Notes: generated by a model from the sequence alone, not told the origin. A stretch of 36,134 bases of DNA from Streptomyces sp. G44 (GCF_016905445.1 NZ_JAFEXF010000061.1:1-36134); one strand, 5' to 3'. Shown: positions 24,408 through 32,609, counted from the first letter of the stretch. A program made the numbers and translations.

Positions 24408-24835
24408 ATCAAGATCATGTCATCGGTGGCTTCCTGCATCCGTCGGCAGACTGCCTTCCCGATACGGCCCGGACGTTGCAGGGAGAGAAGGGGGGTGGGG
24501 TTACGGCAAGATACCTCCAGTCCCGAGCTGGATGCCGGGGCCTGTGCGACCCACCCCCCATGGCCGCGAGTCCCTCACGATCTCCGTCCGGCCCATCGAG
24601 CCGTGATCGTATCCTGAGCCGCTGACAACACAGCCGACCCGAGAATCAGCGGCTACGGACTTTGTGCACGGCGCCCAGCTGAGGTAACCAGACGCGATGA
24701 GCCGAAGCACGGCAGTTGTCACAGGCAGAGCTGGTGTAGGAGACCGGTCGAAGCAGCCTGGTTGTCACCAGTGAGGCACGCTGTTTGTCACAGGTCCTCG
24801 TTGAGGACCACCGTGACCCGACCGGGAACGGCCTC
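24408..24835. other. Intergenic region with TTGTCAC-type repeats
   Basis: No gene seen. TTGTCAC occurs three times in direct orientation between 24715 and 24790 (after GCAG, CTGG and CTGTT). The first two belong to the inverted repeat described separately. A G-rich tract lies at 24482-24502. Confidence 0.4.
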
Positions 24836-25650
24836 TCAGTATCCCAAGCCGGCGTAGATGGTGACGTTCTTGCCGTTGTCCCTGGCTCCGATGCACAGGT
24901 CACGCCGGTCGAGCAGCCAGCCGTTGGAGCGGCAGCTCTCCTGCTGGAGGCCCAGTTTGCGGATGATCTCCGGGCGGGACAGGCCGTCCCGGCTGGTGAC
25001 CGTCGCGACGCGCCAGCAGCCGCCGGAGCCGCAGCTGGTGCCTTCGTTGACCATGCTGATGCCTGGCGGCAATTTCGGGAGGGCCTTGGACGGTGGGCTT
25101 CCGAGCCGTCGCTGATGATCAGCGCGTACAGGAGGCCGGCCACGAGGGTGAGGGTGAACTGCATCCCCAGGAAGCCGATCGCTCCGTTGCGGCGGGGAAT
25201 CCATTCCGGGGGAGGGGAGTTCTCGTGCCGACCCTCCAGTCCTGCGCCGCAGGCGATGAGCACAGGCGCCAGGGCCGTGAACACGAGATGCGCATCGGGC
25301 ATGGGGGCGTCGATCCAGCCCTGCTGGACACTGATCAGCAGACTGGCTCCGACAAGCAGCGTGCCGCCGATCGCGAAGCCGACAGGGCGGGTGCGGGCGA
25401 TCGTCGTCCAGACGACGGCTGGCGCGACGGCGAAGAGTACCCCTAGGACGATCAGCATGTACGGGGGGACGTGCGGCCTCGAGTGCCCGGTTCCACACGG
25501 CCGGGGCGCACCTCAGGCCCACAGGCCGGTCGTTCATGCCGTGTGGTGCGGCGAAGCCTTCGTTGCCGGAGTTTCACCCGTGCGCACCTACGGCCTTGCC
25601 GGTGACAACCAGCCTGCCTATGTGACAGCTACCGTGCTTCGGCTCACGCG
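24694..25650. repeat. Imperfect long inverted repeat flanking a membrane gene
   Basis: The left arm at 24694-24770 and the right arm at 25601-25650 (opposite strand) share GAGCCGAAGCACGG, then TGTCACA, GGCAG and finally TGGTTGTCACC. The left arm has an extra insert of about 26 bp between GGCAG and CCTGG. Together they bracket 830 bp that contains a single membrane-protein gene. The outer-to-inner order and the repeated TGTCAC ends resemble a small mobile cassette, but no transposase is present. Confidence 0.55.
24836..25458 (-). pseudogene. Membrane protein with Cys-rich C-terminal domain, frameshifted
   Basis: The N-terminal part from ATG 25458 has four hydrophobic segments: MLIVLGVLFAVAPAVVWTTI, VGFAIGGTLLVGASLLISV, VFTALAPVLIACGAG and MQFTLTLVAGLLYALIIS. 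The frame slips near 25090, and another frame continues with LPKLPPGISMVNEGTSCGSG, GCWRVATVTSRDGLSRPEII, SNGWLLDRRDLCIGARD and a stop at 24836. The soluble C-terminal domain with four cysteines would probably be outside the membrane. One base in the C/G-rich stretch restores a protein of about 207 residues. No family is recognised. Confidence 0.5.
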
Positions 25651-26066
25651 AGCACCGATCAGTAGTTACGGGACAACGCTTAGGCCGCGGCCGCTCTCCA
25701 CCAGCCCGTGACGGGGCCGCCAGCGCTGCCGAGCGGCGCGGGAGGGACGCACTCGAACCAACGTCCGTGCCGGGCGCTGCACTTGACGGCAAAAACCACA
25801 AAGCGGGTGTGCAAGGGGTAGATCCCAGCCCTTGCGCAACCCCGCTATCGCCCTCTGTCAGACCGGGGGCAAGGGGTGTTGTGATAGAGGCTGGCGCTCG
25901 CCGACGCGCCTCCGTGCGCTTTGGCGGACTGCCGGCACCCGCGGGGCCCCCTGACCTTTCGCGGGGAGGCTGACCTTTCGCGGGGGAGGCTGGGCATTTT
26001 CACCGAATACTGAGTGCAGGCCTGGGTCGCAGGTCAGATGCCTGGCAGGTGGGTTGTTGCGTGAGT
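25459..26066. other. Gene-free region with a short tandem repeat
   Basis: I see no gene between the membrane gene and the PP2C-like gene. At 25951-25989 the 19/20-bp unit CTGACCTTTCGCGGGGAGG occurs twice in tandem; the second copy has one extra G. The right arm of the inverted repeat (25601-25650) is also here. Confidence 0.5.
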
Positions 26067-26806
26067 TCAGGAGGTGGCGGGCCTGCGCAGAACGACGACG
26101 GTCGCGTCGTCGCGGTACAGCTCCCCGGTGTCCTCCCTTCCTCGCCCTCGGCGGCGGCGACGAGCACGTCCGCGAGGGTCTGGGAGGCGTCGGCGTGTTC
26201 CTGGCACAGTGCTTCGGCCATCTCCTGGTCCACCTGGTCCGAGATTCCGTCGCTGACGAGCAGCACCAGTGGGATGTCCTCGGGGATCTCCAGCTGGCGG
26301 CACGTCATCTCGGTCGCCTGCGCGAGGCCGAGCCTGGCCCAGTTGTCCTGGCTCTGCGCGATCTCGATGGGGACGCCGCCGTTCCAGCGCAGCCACTGGC
26401 CCATGGTCTGGTCCGTGCTCCACTGGGTGAGCTTCTCGCCGTCCCAGCCGTATGCCCGGCAGTCGCCGATCCAGTGGATGCCTGTGGGACGGCCCGGCTG
26501 CATGGAGGCGTAGACGGCGGACATGTGCGGCGGGTCGTCGTACGCGCCGGCCATCCGCCCGGCAGCGGTCAGGCCGACAAGCCCGCCCATGGCCATCCCC
26601 ATGAGGGTGATCACGGACGGTGCGTGCCGGGCGAAGTCGACGACTTCCTCGCGGTGGCCAGCCCCGTCCACGACCGCCGCGCACACCCGGTTGCCCCGCC
26701 TGTGCACGTGGGCGCCGTCCGCGCACGGCGGCTCGGTCCCCGGCCGCTGGGCGACGCCGACCGCTACCTCCGCAGTCGCCGTGGTCATTTCGATGTCCGT
26801 CATTGG
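26067..26806 (-). pseudogene. PP2C-like protein phosphatase, one frameshift near the C-terminus
   Basis: ATG 26806 follows AGGAGGAG at an ideal distance. The protein reads GAHVHRRGNRVCAAVVDGAG (a PP2C DG-x-G variant), then IHWIGDCRAYGWDGEKLTQW and STDQTMGQWL (the second block), and PLVLLVSDGISDQVDQEMAE (the third acidic motif). The expected terminus YRDDATVVVLRRPATS lies in another frame ending at 26067. The slip is in GAAGGGAGGAC near 26140, where one extra G restores EGEEGEDTGELYRDDATVVV. With the fix the protein is about 246 aa and probably an active Ser/Thr phosphatase. It is divergent from the topoisomerase-like fragment. Confidence 0.7.
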
Positions 26807-26839
26807 ACTCCTCCTGCCGCGTGCGCCTCGGCGGCCTCG

Positions 26840-27335
26840 GCTCTGTGTTGGTTGGACGCAGACCGACCGCGCCGCCGGTATCGTCACCGGCTATAACGCG
26901 GCCGGCGGCTGCACTCTCCGCCAGGCGTACTACCGGCTTGTCTCCGAAGGGCTCATTCCTCACACCGCTCCGACGTACCGGCGACTGTCCTCCCGGCTCG
27001 CCCAGGCCCGCCGACAGGAGAGGTTCCCCGGCCTCATCGACCCGCTGCGCGAGGTCCACGTTCCGCCGGCCTGGCCGGACGCCAGCACGTTCCTCCGGGC
27101 CGCGCCCGGCTGGTTCGCCCTGAACCGGACCGTGGGCCAGAGGTCGGCCCTGTACGTCGCCTGCGAGAAGGACACCCTGCGGGCTCGCCTCACCGGCTGG
27201 CTGGAGCGTCCGGGCATCCCTGTACTCGTGGTCCGGGGCTTCGGCAGCCAGAGCTACGTACAGGTCGTACGCGAGCGCACCGCCCGCGACCCCCGCCCGG
27301 CCGTTCTGCTTTACGTCGGAGACTTTGACGCCCGC
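26840..27335 (+). pseudogene. Toprim / topoisomerase VI subunit A-like fragment
   Basis: The frame reads GYNAAGGCTLRQAYYRLVSE, GLIPHTAPTYRRLSSRLAQA, FPGLIDPLREVHVPPAWPDA, then ALYVACEKDTLRARLTGWLE and AVLLYVGDFDA. The N-terminal RQAYYRL helix-turn-helix-like part and the ACEKD...GDFDA Toprim-type acidic motifs recall the Spo11/topoisomerase VI A-like proteins found on actinobacterial plasmids. The start is not clear, and the 3' end is cut off immediately after GDFDA, where RHS-type DNA on the other strand begins. It is a fragment that lacks the rest of the Toprim domain. The assignment is moderate. Confidence 0.55.
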
Positions 27336-27602
27336 TGGGGCAAGTGTCGGCTTGGGCGGGGGAGACACATTCGCTCTTCAGGCGACCGGCGCTGTCGTAC
27401 GTGTAGTGGAGCGATTCGGCTCTGGTCTTGCGCTGGAAGTCGATGCGCTTGGGCTGACCTGCGGGGTCCAGGGTCGCGTGCCAGCTTGAGAGGGAGGTGC
27501 TGCCACGGGTGCTGGCGACCTTGGTGGGCCGACCTGTCGCGTCGAAGGTGCGGGTCTCGGTGTAGCCGTTGGAGCTGGGCAATGTGGTGCTGGTGAGCCG
27601 GA
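27334..27602 (-). pseudogene. RHS/YD-repeat protein fragment
   Basis: On the minus strand LTSTTLPSSNGYTETRTFDA, TGRPTKVASTRGSTSLSSWH, then ATLDPAGQPKRIDFQRKTRA and ESLHYTYDSAGRLKSECVSP form two typical YD repeats (x-Y-x-YDxxGRL). RHS proteins are large secreted toxin-delivery scaffolds, and only about 88 residues remain. Both ends are sharp junctions: the Toprim fragment on the left and the relaxase tail on the right, at 27602/27603. Confidence 0.8.
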
Positions 27603-28217
27603 TACCGCCTCTACACCGTCCGGTGGTCCCTGTCCGACCTCCCCGCCCGCTGCTGCCCACCCACCCCCGCCCCCGACCCTGACCGGCAGCCCCCGGCCGA
27701 TCCCGGCGACCCGGCCGAGGTGCGGCCGCCTGGCCAGGATGCGGGGGAGTGGGAGACCCCCCGCATCACGCTCCCGGACGACCGCGCCGTCCTCGCCGGC
27801 GCGGTCGTCCGGGAAAAGCTGCGCACTACTACCGCCACCGCCGTGCGGGGCCGGGCGTACGACATCGTCGCCCACCAGCAGGCGGCGATGCCCGAGCAGC
27901 TGCTCGCACCCGAGCCGGCCGACCCCGAGCACGACGGCCAGGAGCAGAAGTCCGGCCGCCGCGAGGCGCTGGACCTGACGGCGCTGCGGGCCCTGCGGGA
28001 AGCCCGCACGGATGTGAAAGCCCTCGATGTCACCGCCGAACGCCTGCGCCACCTCCAGGCCGCGTTCACCGCAGCGGCCGACCGGGCACACACCACGATG
28101 AACCGCTACACACGCCGCGACGATGCCGAGACGCCGCACCCGGCGGGCTGGGACGATCAGCAGGCGCACCGCCCGCAGGAGCCCGGAGCGCACCGGGACC
28201 GGGAGGCCGACCACTGA
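27603..28217 (+). pseudogene. MobF relaxase C-terminal fragment (second copy)
   Basis: About 204 residues corresponding to the C-terminus of the relaxase at 5141-7060: YRLYTVRWSLSDLP, DPDRQPPADPGDP, AGEWETPRITLPDDRAVLAG, TTTATAVRGRAYDIVAHQQA, AMPEQLLAPEPADPEHDGQE, DLTALRALREARTDVKALDV and HTTMNRYTRRDDAETPHP. The two are clearly homologous but differ by many substitutions, so this is a tail from a related second element and not a recent duplication. It has no start and follows an RHS fragment. It ends directly at a palindrome array, as copy 1 does. Confidence 0.85.
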
Positions 28218-28604
28218 GTGGACCCGAGGGCGCGCGCCCGATGCGGTGGTGCGCACCGACGATGCCCCGCGTCCACTCCGCCGAGTGGAGTCCACCGCCC
28301 GGGAGTGGACGCCACCGTGCCCGGCCTCCACTCCACCGAGTGGAGCCCACCGAGTGGAGCCCACCGAGTGGAGTGGACGACAACAAGGGGGGCGGGGCCG
28401 CGTCTCCACCCGGGCCCACTCCACCGCACCATCGTCCATCCGGTGCCCACCACTTCCGCGCGCCGGCCGCACCGGTGCGCGCACCGCCCACCGAGTGGAG
28501 CGCATCGGATGGAATCGGTGCGCACCACCGCACCAGTGCGCACCGGATGGGTGCGCACCCACCGCACCGGTGCGCTCCCACCCGGTGCGGTGGTGCGGTC
28601 AGTG
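28218..28604. repeat. Palindrome array downstream of the second relaxase copy
   Basis: Visible elements are the hairpin TCCACTC-CGCC-GAGTGGA at 28272-28289; GTCCAC/GTGGAC at 28290-28310; CTCCACTC-CACC-GAGTGGAG at 28326-28345; three copies of the 14-bp unit GAGTGGAGCCCACC starting at 28338, 28352 and 28366 (the last partial); a GTGCGCAC/GTGCGCAC stem at about 28519-28544; and the palindrome GCACCGGTGC at 28564-28573. The motif set equals that at 7061-7240 but is longer. The last 99 bp recur as a direct repeat at 31385-31481. Confidence 0.7.
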
Positions 28605-28769
28605 AGCCTCCGCCAACCTGAAGAAGCAGGTCAGCGGTCTGGTGTGACCGGCTCTCGAAGTACTCGCGCTGGTCGTGGGCGGCTGTCTGCGGAGTAGATC
28701 GTCCGACAGAGCCGGGCGGTTCGCTGGCTTTTACTTGCTGAGGTCAGGCGGCCATTTACGATCCGGTGC

Positions 28770-29222
28770 ATGGATCCCGAGCTGCTGGAACGGATCACCG
28801 CGCGGCGCGCGGAACTGGATGAACTCGAAGAGAAGCTGGCCAAGCAGCTGGCGGAGGTGCGGGCCGAGCGAGACGAACTTGCTGCCGCCGAACGGGTTTT
28901 TGAGCGGGTGAGCGAACAGATCGCTGATGAGCGCGTCTCGGCCTCGTCGGTACCCGCGCAGGTGGGTGGGCGGGCGGTCATGCTGATCCCACACCGCACC
29001 TCCGATGTGGAGGAGAACGTGCTTCCGCCGGACTACCAGCGCATTCTCGCCGCCGTGCGACAGGCCGCTGGACCGGTCATGGCTCGGCAGGTCGGCGAGA
29101 TGCTGGGAGTGGACGTCAACATCCGATCCAAGCTGGAACCGCTGCGCGGAAAGCTGGTCAGGCTCGCCGACCGCGGCTGGCTGCGGAAGCTACCCGACGG
29201 CCGGTTCACCACCCGCCTGTGA
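28770..29222 (+). CDS. Coiled-coil plus winged-helix protein, common Streptomyces hypothetical
   Basis: A 150-aa protein from ATG 28770. Residues 1-55 form a charged coiled coil (LLERITARRAELDELEEKLA, KQLAEVRAERDELAAAERVF). Residues 85-150 form a helix-turn-helix/winged-helix unit (LPPDYQRILAAVRQAAGPVM, ARQVGEMLGVDVNIRSKLEP, LRGKLVRLADRGWLRKLPDG and RFTTRL). This arrangement suggests a dimeric DNA-binding protein. Many near-identical hypotheticals occur in Streptomyces genomes, often several per genome; I recall them without a function. It is the first gene inside the 101-bp inverted repeats, convergent with the kinase gene, whose end is 15 bp away. Confidence 0.75.
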   Translation: MDPELLERITARRAELDELEEKLAKQLAEVRAERDELAAAERVFERVSEQIADERVSASSVPAQVGGRAVMLIPHRTSDVEENVLPPDYQRILAAVRQAAGPVMARQVGEMLGVDVNIRSKLEPLRGKLVRLADRGWLRKLPDGRFTTRL

Positions 29223-29236
29223 CCGGCTGCCGCTGA

Positions 29237-30292
29237 TCACGCACTTTGCCCCATCCGACAGATCATTGCCAGCGGATGGGGAGCCGCTCGGCTCACCTGC
29301 TGAAACTCGCGATAGAAGTCGCCCATCACCGCGGCGACCGGTGCGTAACGGACAAGGAGCGCCGCGACCGACGCGGAAACCCCCTCTGGGGGCGCCCCTT
29401 GGGCGCACGCGTTCACAAACGTTTTACGTTCTTCCGGTGTGTGTCCGTAGAGAGCGACGGCCAGCCAGTTCACCAGGTGGGTGACGGCGTAGCACTGGTC
29501 GTAGGTGCGGTGCTGGTCGAAGAAGCCGGCCTCGTCCCGTGTGAGGTCGAAGCGTGAGGAGATCGCGAGTCCGTAGTCGGTGAAGAAGATCTGTCGGCCG
29601 TCGGTGAGGATGTTCTCGAAGTGGGCGTCGAAGTGCAGAAGCCCGCGGGCGTTCATGAACGAGATGCCGGCTTTCAGCTCGTCGTCGACCATGGCGCAGG
29701 CCCGTTCAGCCGCCTCGTCGCCGACCCCGATCTGGACGCCCAGCCAGTCGTGCAGGTTCTGCGGGATGTACTCCAGGAACAGCACAAGGCTTGCCGTGGA
29801 ATGCTGGAGAGCTTCGATCCGTCGGCGTACCGCTGATCCGCCTCCCCAGTAGGCGACAGCTCGGTCCACATCGGCCAGTTCCTCGGGCAGCGGCTGGCCA
29901 GAGTCTGGGATCACCCGCCAGTGGTACATCAGGGGAAAGCCCTCGTAGTCTCCCGCGACCACCCAGTTCGTCGTCATGGTGTGCGCGGCCAACTCCCGCC
30001 AGGCCCCGAACCCCGGGCCGCCGATGGTACCGATGCCGTAGTGGCAGAAGGCCGGGAGTCCGAACAGATTCGCGGTGGAGTGAACATGCTCCGGCCGTCG
30101 CTCCAGATCGGTCAGCCGTACCTGCTTGACGAAGACCCGGGTTCCCTCGACCTCCAGCAGGACCGTTTTCCCGCCGATGCCCGACCCCAGCGGTGCGCCG
30201 GCGTCCACGAACTCGCGCAGACTGCGGTCACTGCGCAGCGCCAGCGATGTGGAAACGGCGCCGTGGGCGGTCAGACGAGCACCGCGGGACAT
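29237..30292 (-). CDS. Protein-kinase-like (eukaryotic-type fold) phosphotransferase
   Basis: A 351-aa soluble kinase-fold protein. It has a glycine-rich region (LGSGIGGKTVLL at about 35-46), a candidate ATP-binding Lys56 in TRVFVKQVRL, a catalytic loop LLHFDAHFENIL with Asp222 and Asn227, and a metal-binding loop FTDYGLA with Asp239 (DYG instead of DFG). HFDxHxEN resembles aminoglycoside or small-molecule kinases as much as Ser/Thr kinases, so the substrate may be a metabolite. ATG 30292 with AAGGG 8 nt upstream is preferred to GTG 30307. It lies within the inverted-repeat-bounded segment and is complete, so it may be expressed cargo. Confidence 0.75.
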   Translation of the reverse strand: MSRGARLTAHGAVSTSLALRSDRSLREFVDAGAPLGSGIGGKTVLLEVEGTRVFVKQVRLTDLERRPEHVHSTANLFGLPAFCHYGIGTIGGPGFGAWRELAAHTMTTNWVVAGDYEGFPLMYHWRVIPDSGQPLPEELADVDRAVAYWGGGSAVRRRIEALQHSTASLVLFLEYIPQNLHDWLGVQIGVGDEAAERACAMVDDELKAGISFMNARGLLHFDAHFENILTDGRQIFFTDYGLAISSRFDLTRDEAGFFDQHRTYDQCYAVTHLVNWLAVALYGHTPEERKTFVNACAQGAPPEGVSASVAALLVRYAPVAAVMGDFYREFQQVSRAAPHPLAMICRMGQSA

Positions 30293-30444
30293 ATCAGGGC
30301 CCTTCACTTACGCCTCCAACCGTGCCCCGTCTCGTGTCCAACGGCTTCAGCAGACACCGGGACGGGGGCCAAAGACCACCCTCCCACGCTGGAGCCTGCG
30401 AGATGTGGCGTAACTGGAGGTGTTTCAGGTGCCGTTGAGGCTGT

Positions 30445-31280
30445 GTGACGAAAACTGAAGAGCCTGCCGAGACTTCCTGCGCACTTACTTACCAGTGCCG
30501 TTTATCGCTGTCCACGCGCACCATCAGCCACCTCGCCGGTCTGCTGCGACGTCACCTGAAAGTGATCCGGTCCAGGTGGCGGATCCTGCCCGCCCGGACG
30601 AATCGCGGTGATTGTCCTGGCCGTGCTGCGTCACGACCAGCGCTTGGCCGACATGGCCGGCGGCAACAACGTGTCCGAGTCCACCGTTCGCCGCTGGCGC
30701 GACGAGCTGATCGGCCTGCTCGCCGCGCAGGCGCCGCGGCTGGACCGCGCCCTGAAGAAGGTCGCCAGGCAGGGTGGGGAGGTGGTCCTGATCGATGGCA
30801 CCCTCATCGCCACCCAGCGCCGCACCCGGGAAGGCCGACCGGCGGAACTACTCCGGCAAGCACCACCATCACAGCCTGCACTTCCTCGCCCTAACCGACG
30901 AGCGGGGCCAGCTGATCTGGATATCCGCCGCCCGGCCCGGCAGCACCCACGACAACACTGCCGCTCGCCAGGACCACGTCCTGACCCACCGGCGAGCCGC
31001 CGGCCTCGGAGCGTTGGCGGACCTCGGCTTCCGCGGCCTGGACAACGACGTACTCGATCCCGTGATCGTCACCGGCTTCCACGCCAGCCGCACCCACAAG
31101 CTCACCCCCGGCCAGAAGACCGCCAACCGCGTCCTCGCCGTCGGACGCGCACCCGTCGAACACGGCTTCGCCCACCTCAAGAACTGGCGGATCCTCACCA
31201 AGCTCCGCACCGACCCCGCCCGCGCCACCCACCTCCTGCGCGCCCTGCTTGTTCTGACGAATCTCGAAGTCAACCGCTGA
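30445..31280 (+). pseudogene. IS5-type (DDE_Tnp_4) transposase with two +1 frameshifts
   Basis: Three frames join to one transposase: LSTRTISHLAGLLRRHLKVI then RSRWRILPA (30445 frame); MIVLAVLRHDQRLADMAGGN, NVSESTVRRWRDELIGLLAA and GGEVVLIDGTLIATQ (30608 frame); DRRNYSGKHHHHSLHFLALT, RPGSTHDNTAARQDHVLTHR, then APVEHGFAHLKNWRILTKLR and LLVLTNLEVNR (30795 frame). The DDE residues lie in LIDGTLI, GSTHDN and VEHGFAHLK. The slips are near 30600 and 30835 (ACCCGGGAAG, one extra base). Possible IS ends are GGCTGTGTGACGA at 30439 and, inverted, GGCTGTCTGCGGA near 31294-31306. It is the only transposase inside the 101-bp inverted repeats. Confidence 0.75.
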
Positions 31281-31384
31281 CAAACGATCTACTCCGCAGA
31301 CAGCCGCCCACGACCAGCGCGAGTACTTCGAGAGCCGGTCACACCAGACCGCTGACCTGCTTCTTCAGGTTGGCGGAGGCTCAC

Positions 31385-31510
31385 CGGATGGAATCGGTGC
31401 GCACCACCGCACCAGTGCGCACGATGGGTGCGCACCCACCGCACCGGTGCGCTCCCACCCGGTGCGGTGGTGCGGTCAGTGGTGCGCACCGGGTGCGGAG
31501 TGCATTGCGT
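31385..31510. repeat. Third copy of the palindrome array (partial)
   Basis: 31385-31481 repeats 28506-28604 directly with a 2-bp deletion, including GTGCGCAC stems and the GCACCGGTGC palindrome at 31441-31450. A further GGTGCGCACCGGGTGCGGAG follows. It begins exactly where the right 101-bp inverted repeat ends. Confidence 0.7.
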
Positions 31511-31603
31511 GCGCGAGCACCAGGTGCTCATCGCGCATCGCCTCCAGGGTGTCGGCGGTGTCCGGGTGGCCGGGGCCCGGGATGAGGCTGCCGTGACGAC
31601 AGC

Positions 31604-31634
31604 GGGGCCGGACAGGATCCCCCTGCCCGGCCCC
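31604..31634. terminator. GC-rich hairpin, candidate terminator of the trypsin-like protease gene
   Basis: GGGGCCGG at 31604-31611 pairs with CCGGCCCC at 31627-31634. An inner CAGG/CCTG stem extends it around a short loop with one mismatch. It lies about 100 bp beyond the protease stop codon on the minus strand, and no other gene ends here. There is no U tract. Confidence 0.5.
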
Positions 31635-31730
31635 GCAGACCGCACCGGCCACATGTCGGCTGCCGGCTGCCGGTGAAAGTGAACGAAGCCAGCCGGGGCG
31701 GGGGATCGACGGCCTGGCGCGGTGGTGTGC

Positions 31731-32609
31731 TCAGGGGTTGGTGGTGACCTCGAAGCCTGCTCCGTAGACGGCGGCGGGGTCGGCGACGTCGCGGGATCGT
31801 AGGTCGGCGAGGATGTTGGCCGAGCTGGTGTAGACGTAGAACGGGAAGTGGAGGACGCGCGCCTTGGTGATGCCGGCCCAAGGCCCCTCCGCCTGGTAGC
31901 CGTTGGCCTCGGCAGGGTAGGGGGTGCCCGGCACATGCCAGATGGCCGGGCCACCGGAGTCTCCGGCATCGTGATGCGCGAAGGACTGGTAGATGCCGTT
32001 CGAGTTGTTCGTGATGCGGCCGTACCAGACGCCCAACTGGCCAGAGACCACAAGCTCATTGTTGTCGAAGAGGCCGGCGCCCAGCAGACGCTCGTCGGCG
32101 CGTGCGGGGCTCATCGCGTTTGGGCTGGGCTTTCCGCCGGGGACCTCAAGTTGCCCGGTCTGCTTCAGATTCGGCCCCTGCGACGAGGGCGTGGCCTCCG
32201 GGACCAATTCGATGATCATGTAGTCCTTGGTCGGGTGTCCTATCGTCGACCCTTCGGGGCTCTTGAAGTACCGTACGTGCCCGATCGGGCCGAATGCGAA
32301 GTCCTTTCGGTCGTAGACGGGGTAGCTGTTCTCGTGGATCTCGCGATCAGCGTTCGGACCGCCCCCGCAGTGGCCCGCCGAGATGGCGATCTTGCGCCCG
32401 TAGTCGTCCGTGCCCACCGCGCCGATCGTGCAGAAGGCGTCCGGATTGGACGGATCGGCTATCTGCATGGCGTTGTGGACGTGCTTGACCTGCTTGACCG
32501 CCGTGGCCTCGTCCTGCGCCTGGGCGATTCCGGTGCCGGTGCCCAGTGCCGCGGTGGCGACGAGGCCAACCAAGGCCGTGAGGGCACGCAGTCGTCTGAG
32601 TCGGAACAT
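31731..32609 (-). CDS. Secreted trypsin-like (S1 family) serine protease
   Basis: A 292-aa protein from ATG 32609, with AGGA 7 nt upstream. A longer frame to 32702 adds only non-family residues. A signal peptide (MFRLRRLRALTALVGLVATA then ALGTGTGIAQAQ) is followed by a chymotrypsin-fold domain with the full triad: His80 in ISAGHCGG, Asp129 in TKDYMIIEL and Ser218 in HHDAGDSGGPAIW. Cys60 and Cys81 may form the usual disulfide. It is probably an extracellular protease, as is common in Streptomyces. A substrate cannot be read from sequence. A GC-rich hairpin about 100 bp downstream may be its terminator. Confidence 0.85.
   Translation of the reverse strand: MFRLRRLRALTALVGLVATAALGTGTGIAQAQDEATAVKQVKHVHNAMQIADPSNPDAFCTIGAVGTDDYGRKIAISAGHCGGGPNADREIHENSYPVYDRKDFAFGPIGHVRYFKSPEGSTIGHPTKDYMIIELVPEATPSSQGPNLKQTGQLEVPGGKPSPNAMSPARADERLLGAGLFDNNELVVSGQLGVWYGRITNNSNGIYQSFAHHDAGDSGGPAIWHVPGTPYPAEANGYQAEGPWAGITKARVLHFPFYVYTSSANILADLRSRDVADPAAVYGAGFEVTTNP

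Larger units (their letters stand above)
28602..31384. mobile_element. 2.8-kb segment with 101-bp perfect inverted repeats, flanked by 97-99-bp direct repeats
   Basis: 28602-28702 and 31284-31384 are perfect inverted copies of each other (outer end GTGAGCCTCCGCCAACCTGA). Immediately outside, 28506-28604 and 31385-31481 are direct repeats that differ by a 2-bp deletion. Inside lie a coiled-coil/winged-helix gene, a kinase-like gene and an IS5-type transposase pseudogene whose stop codon is 4 bp from the right inverted repeat. This is either a unit or composite transposon with cargo, or the product of an inverted IS-end duplication. The IS-like end GGCTGTCTGCGGA (in the repeats) resembles GGCTGTGTGACGA at 30439. 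Confidence 0.6.

Noticed and set aside
28218..28604. CRISPR-like appearance of the repeat arrays.
   Set aside because: Repeats are short, nested palindromes with no regular spacer length and no cas genes; they fit a palindrome array and not CRISPR.
30590..30845. Programmed ribosomal frameshifting in the IS5 transposase.
   Set aside because: Two separate +1-type slips are needed and no slippery heptamer is evident; decay or sequencing error is simpler.
31506..31602. Minus-strand run SLIPGPGHPDTADTLEAMRD then EHLVLAHAMHS, like the end of a TPR-type protein.
   Set aside because: Too short to assign, with no start or upstream continuation; likely a gene relic.
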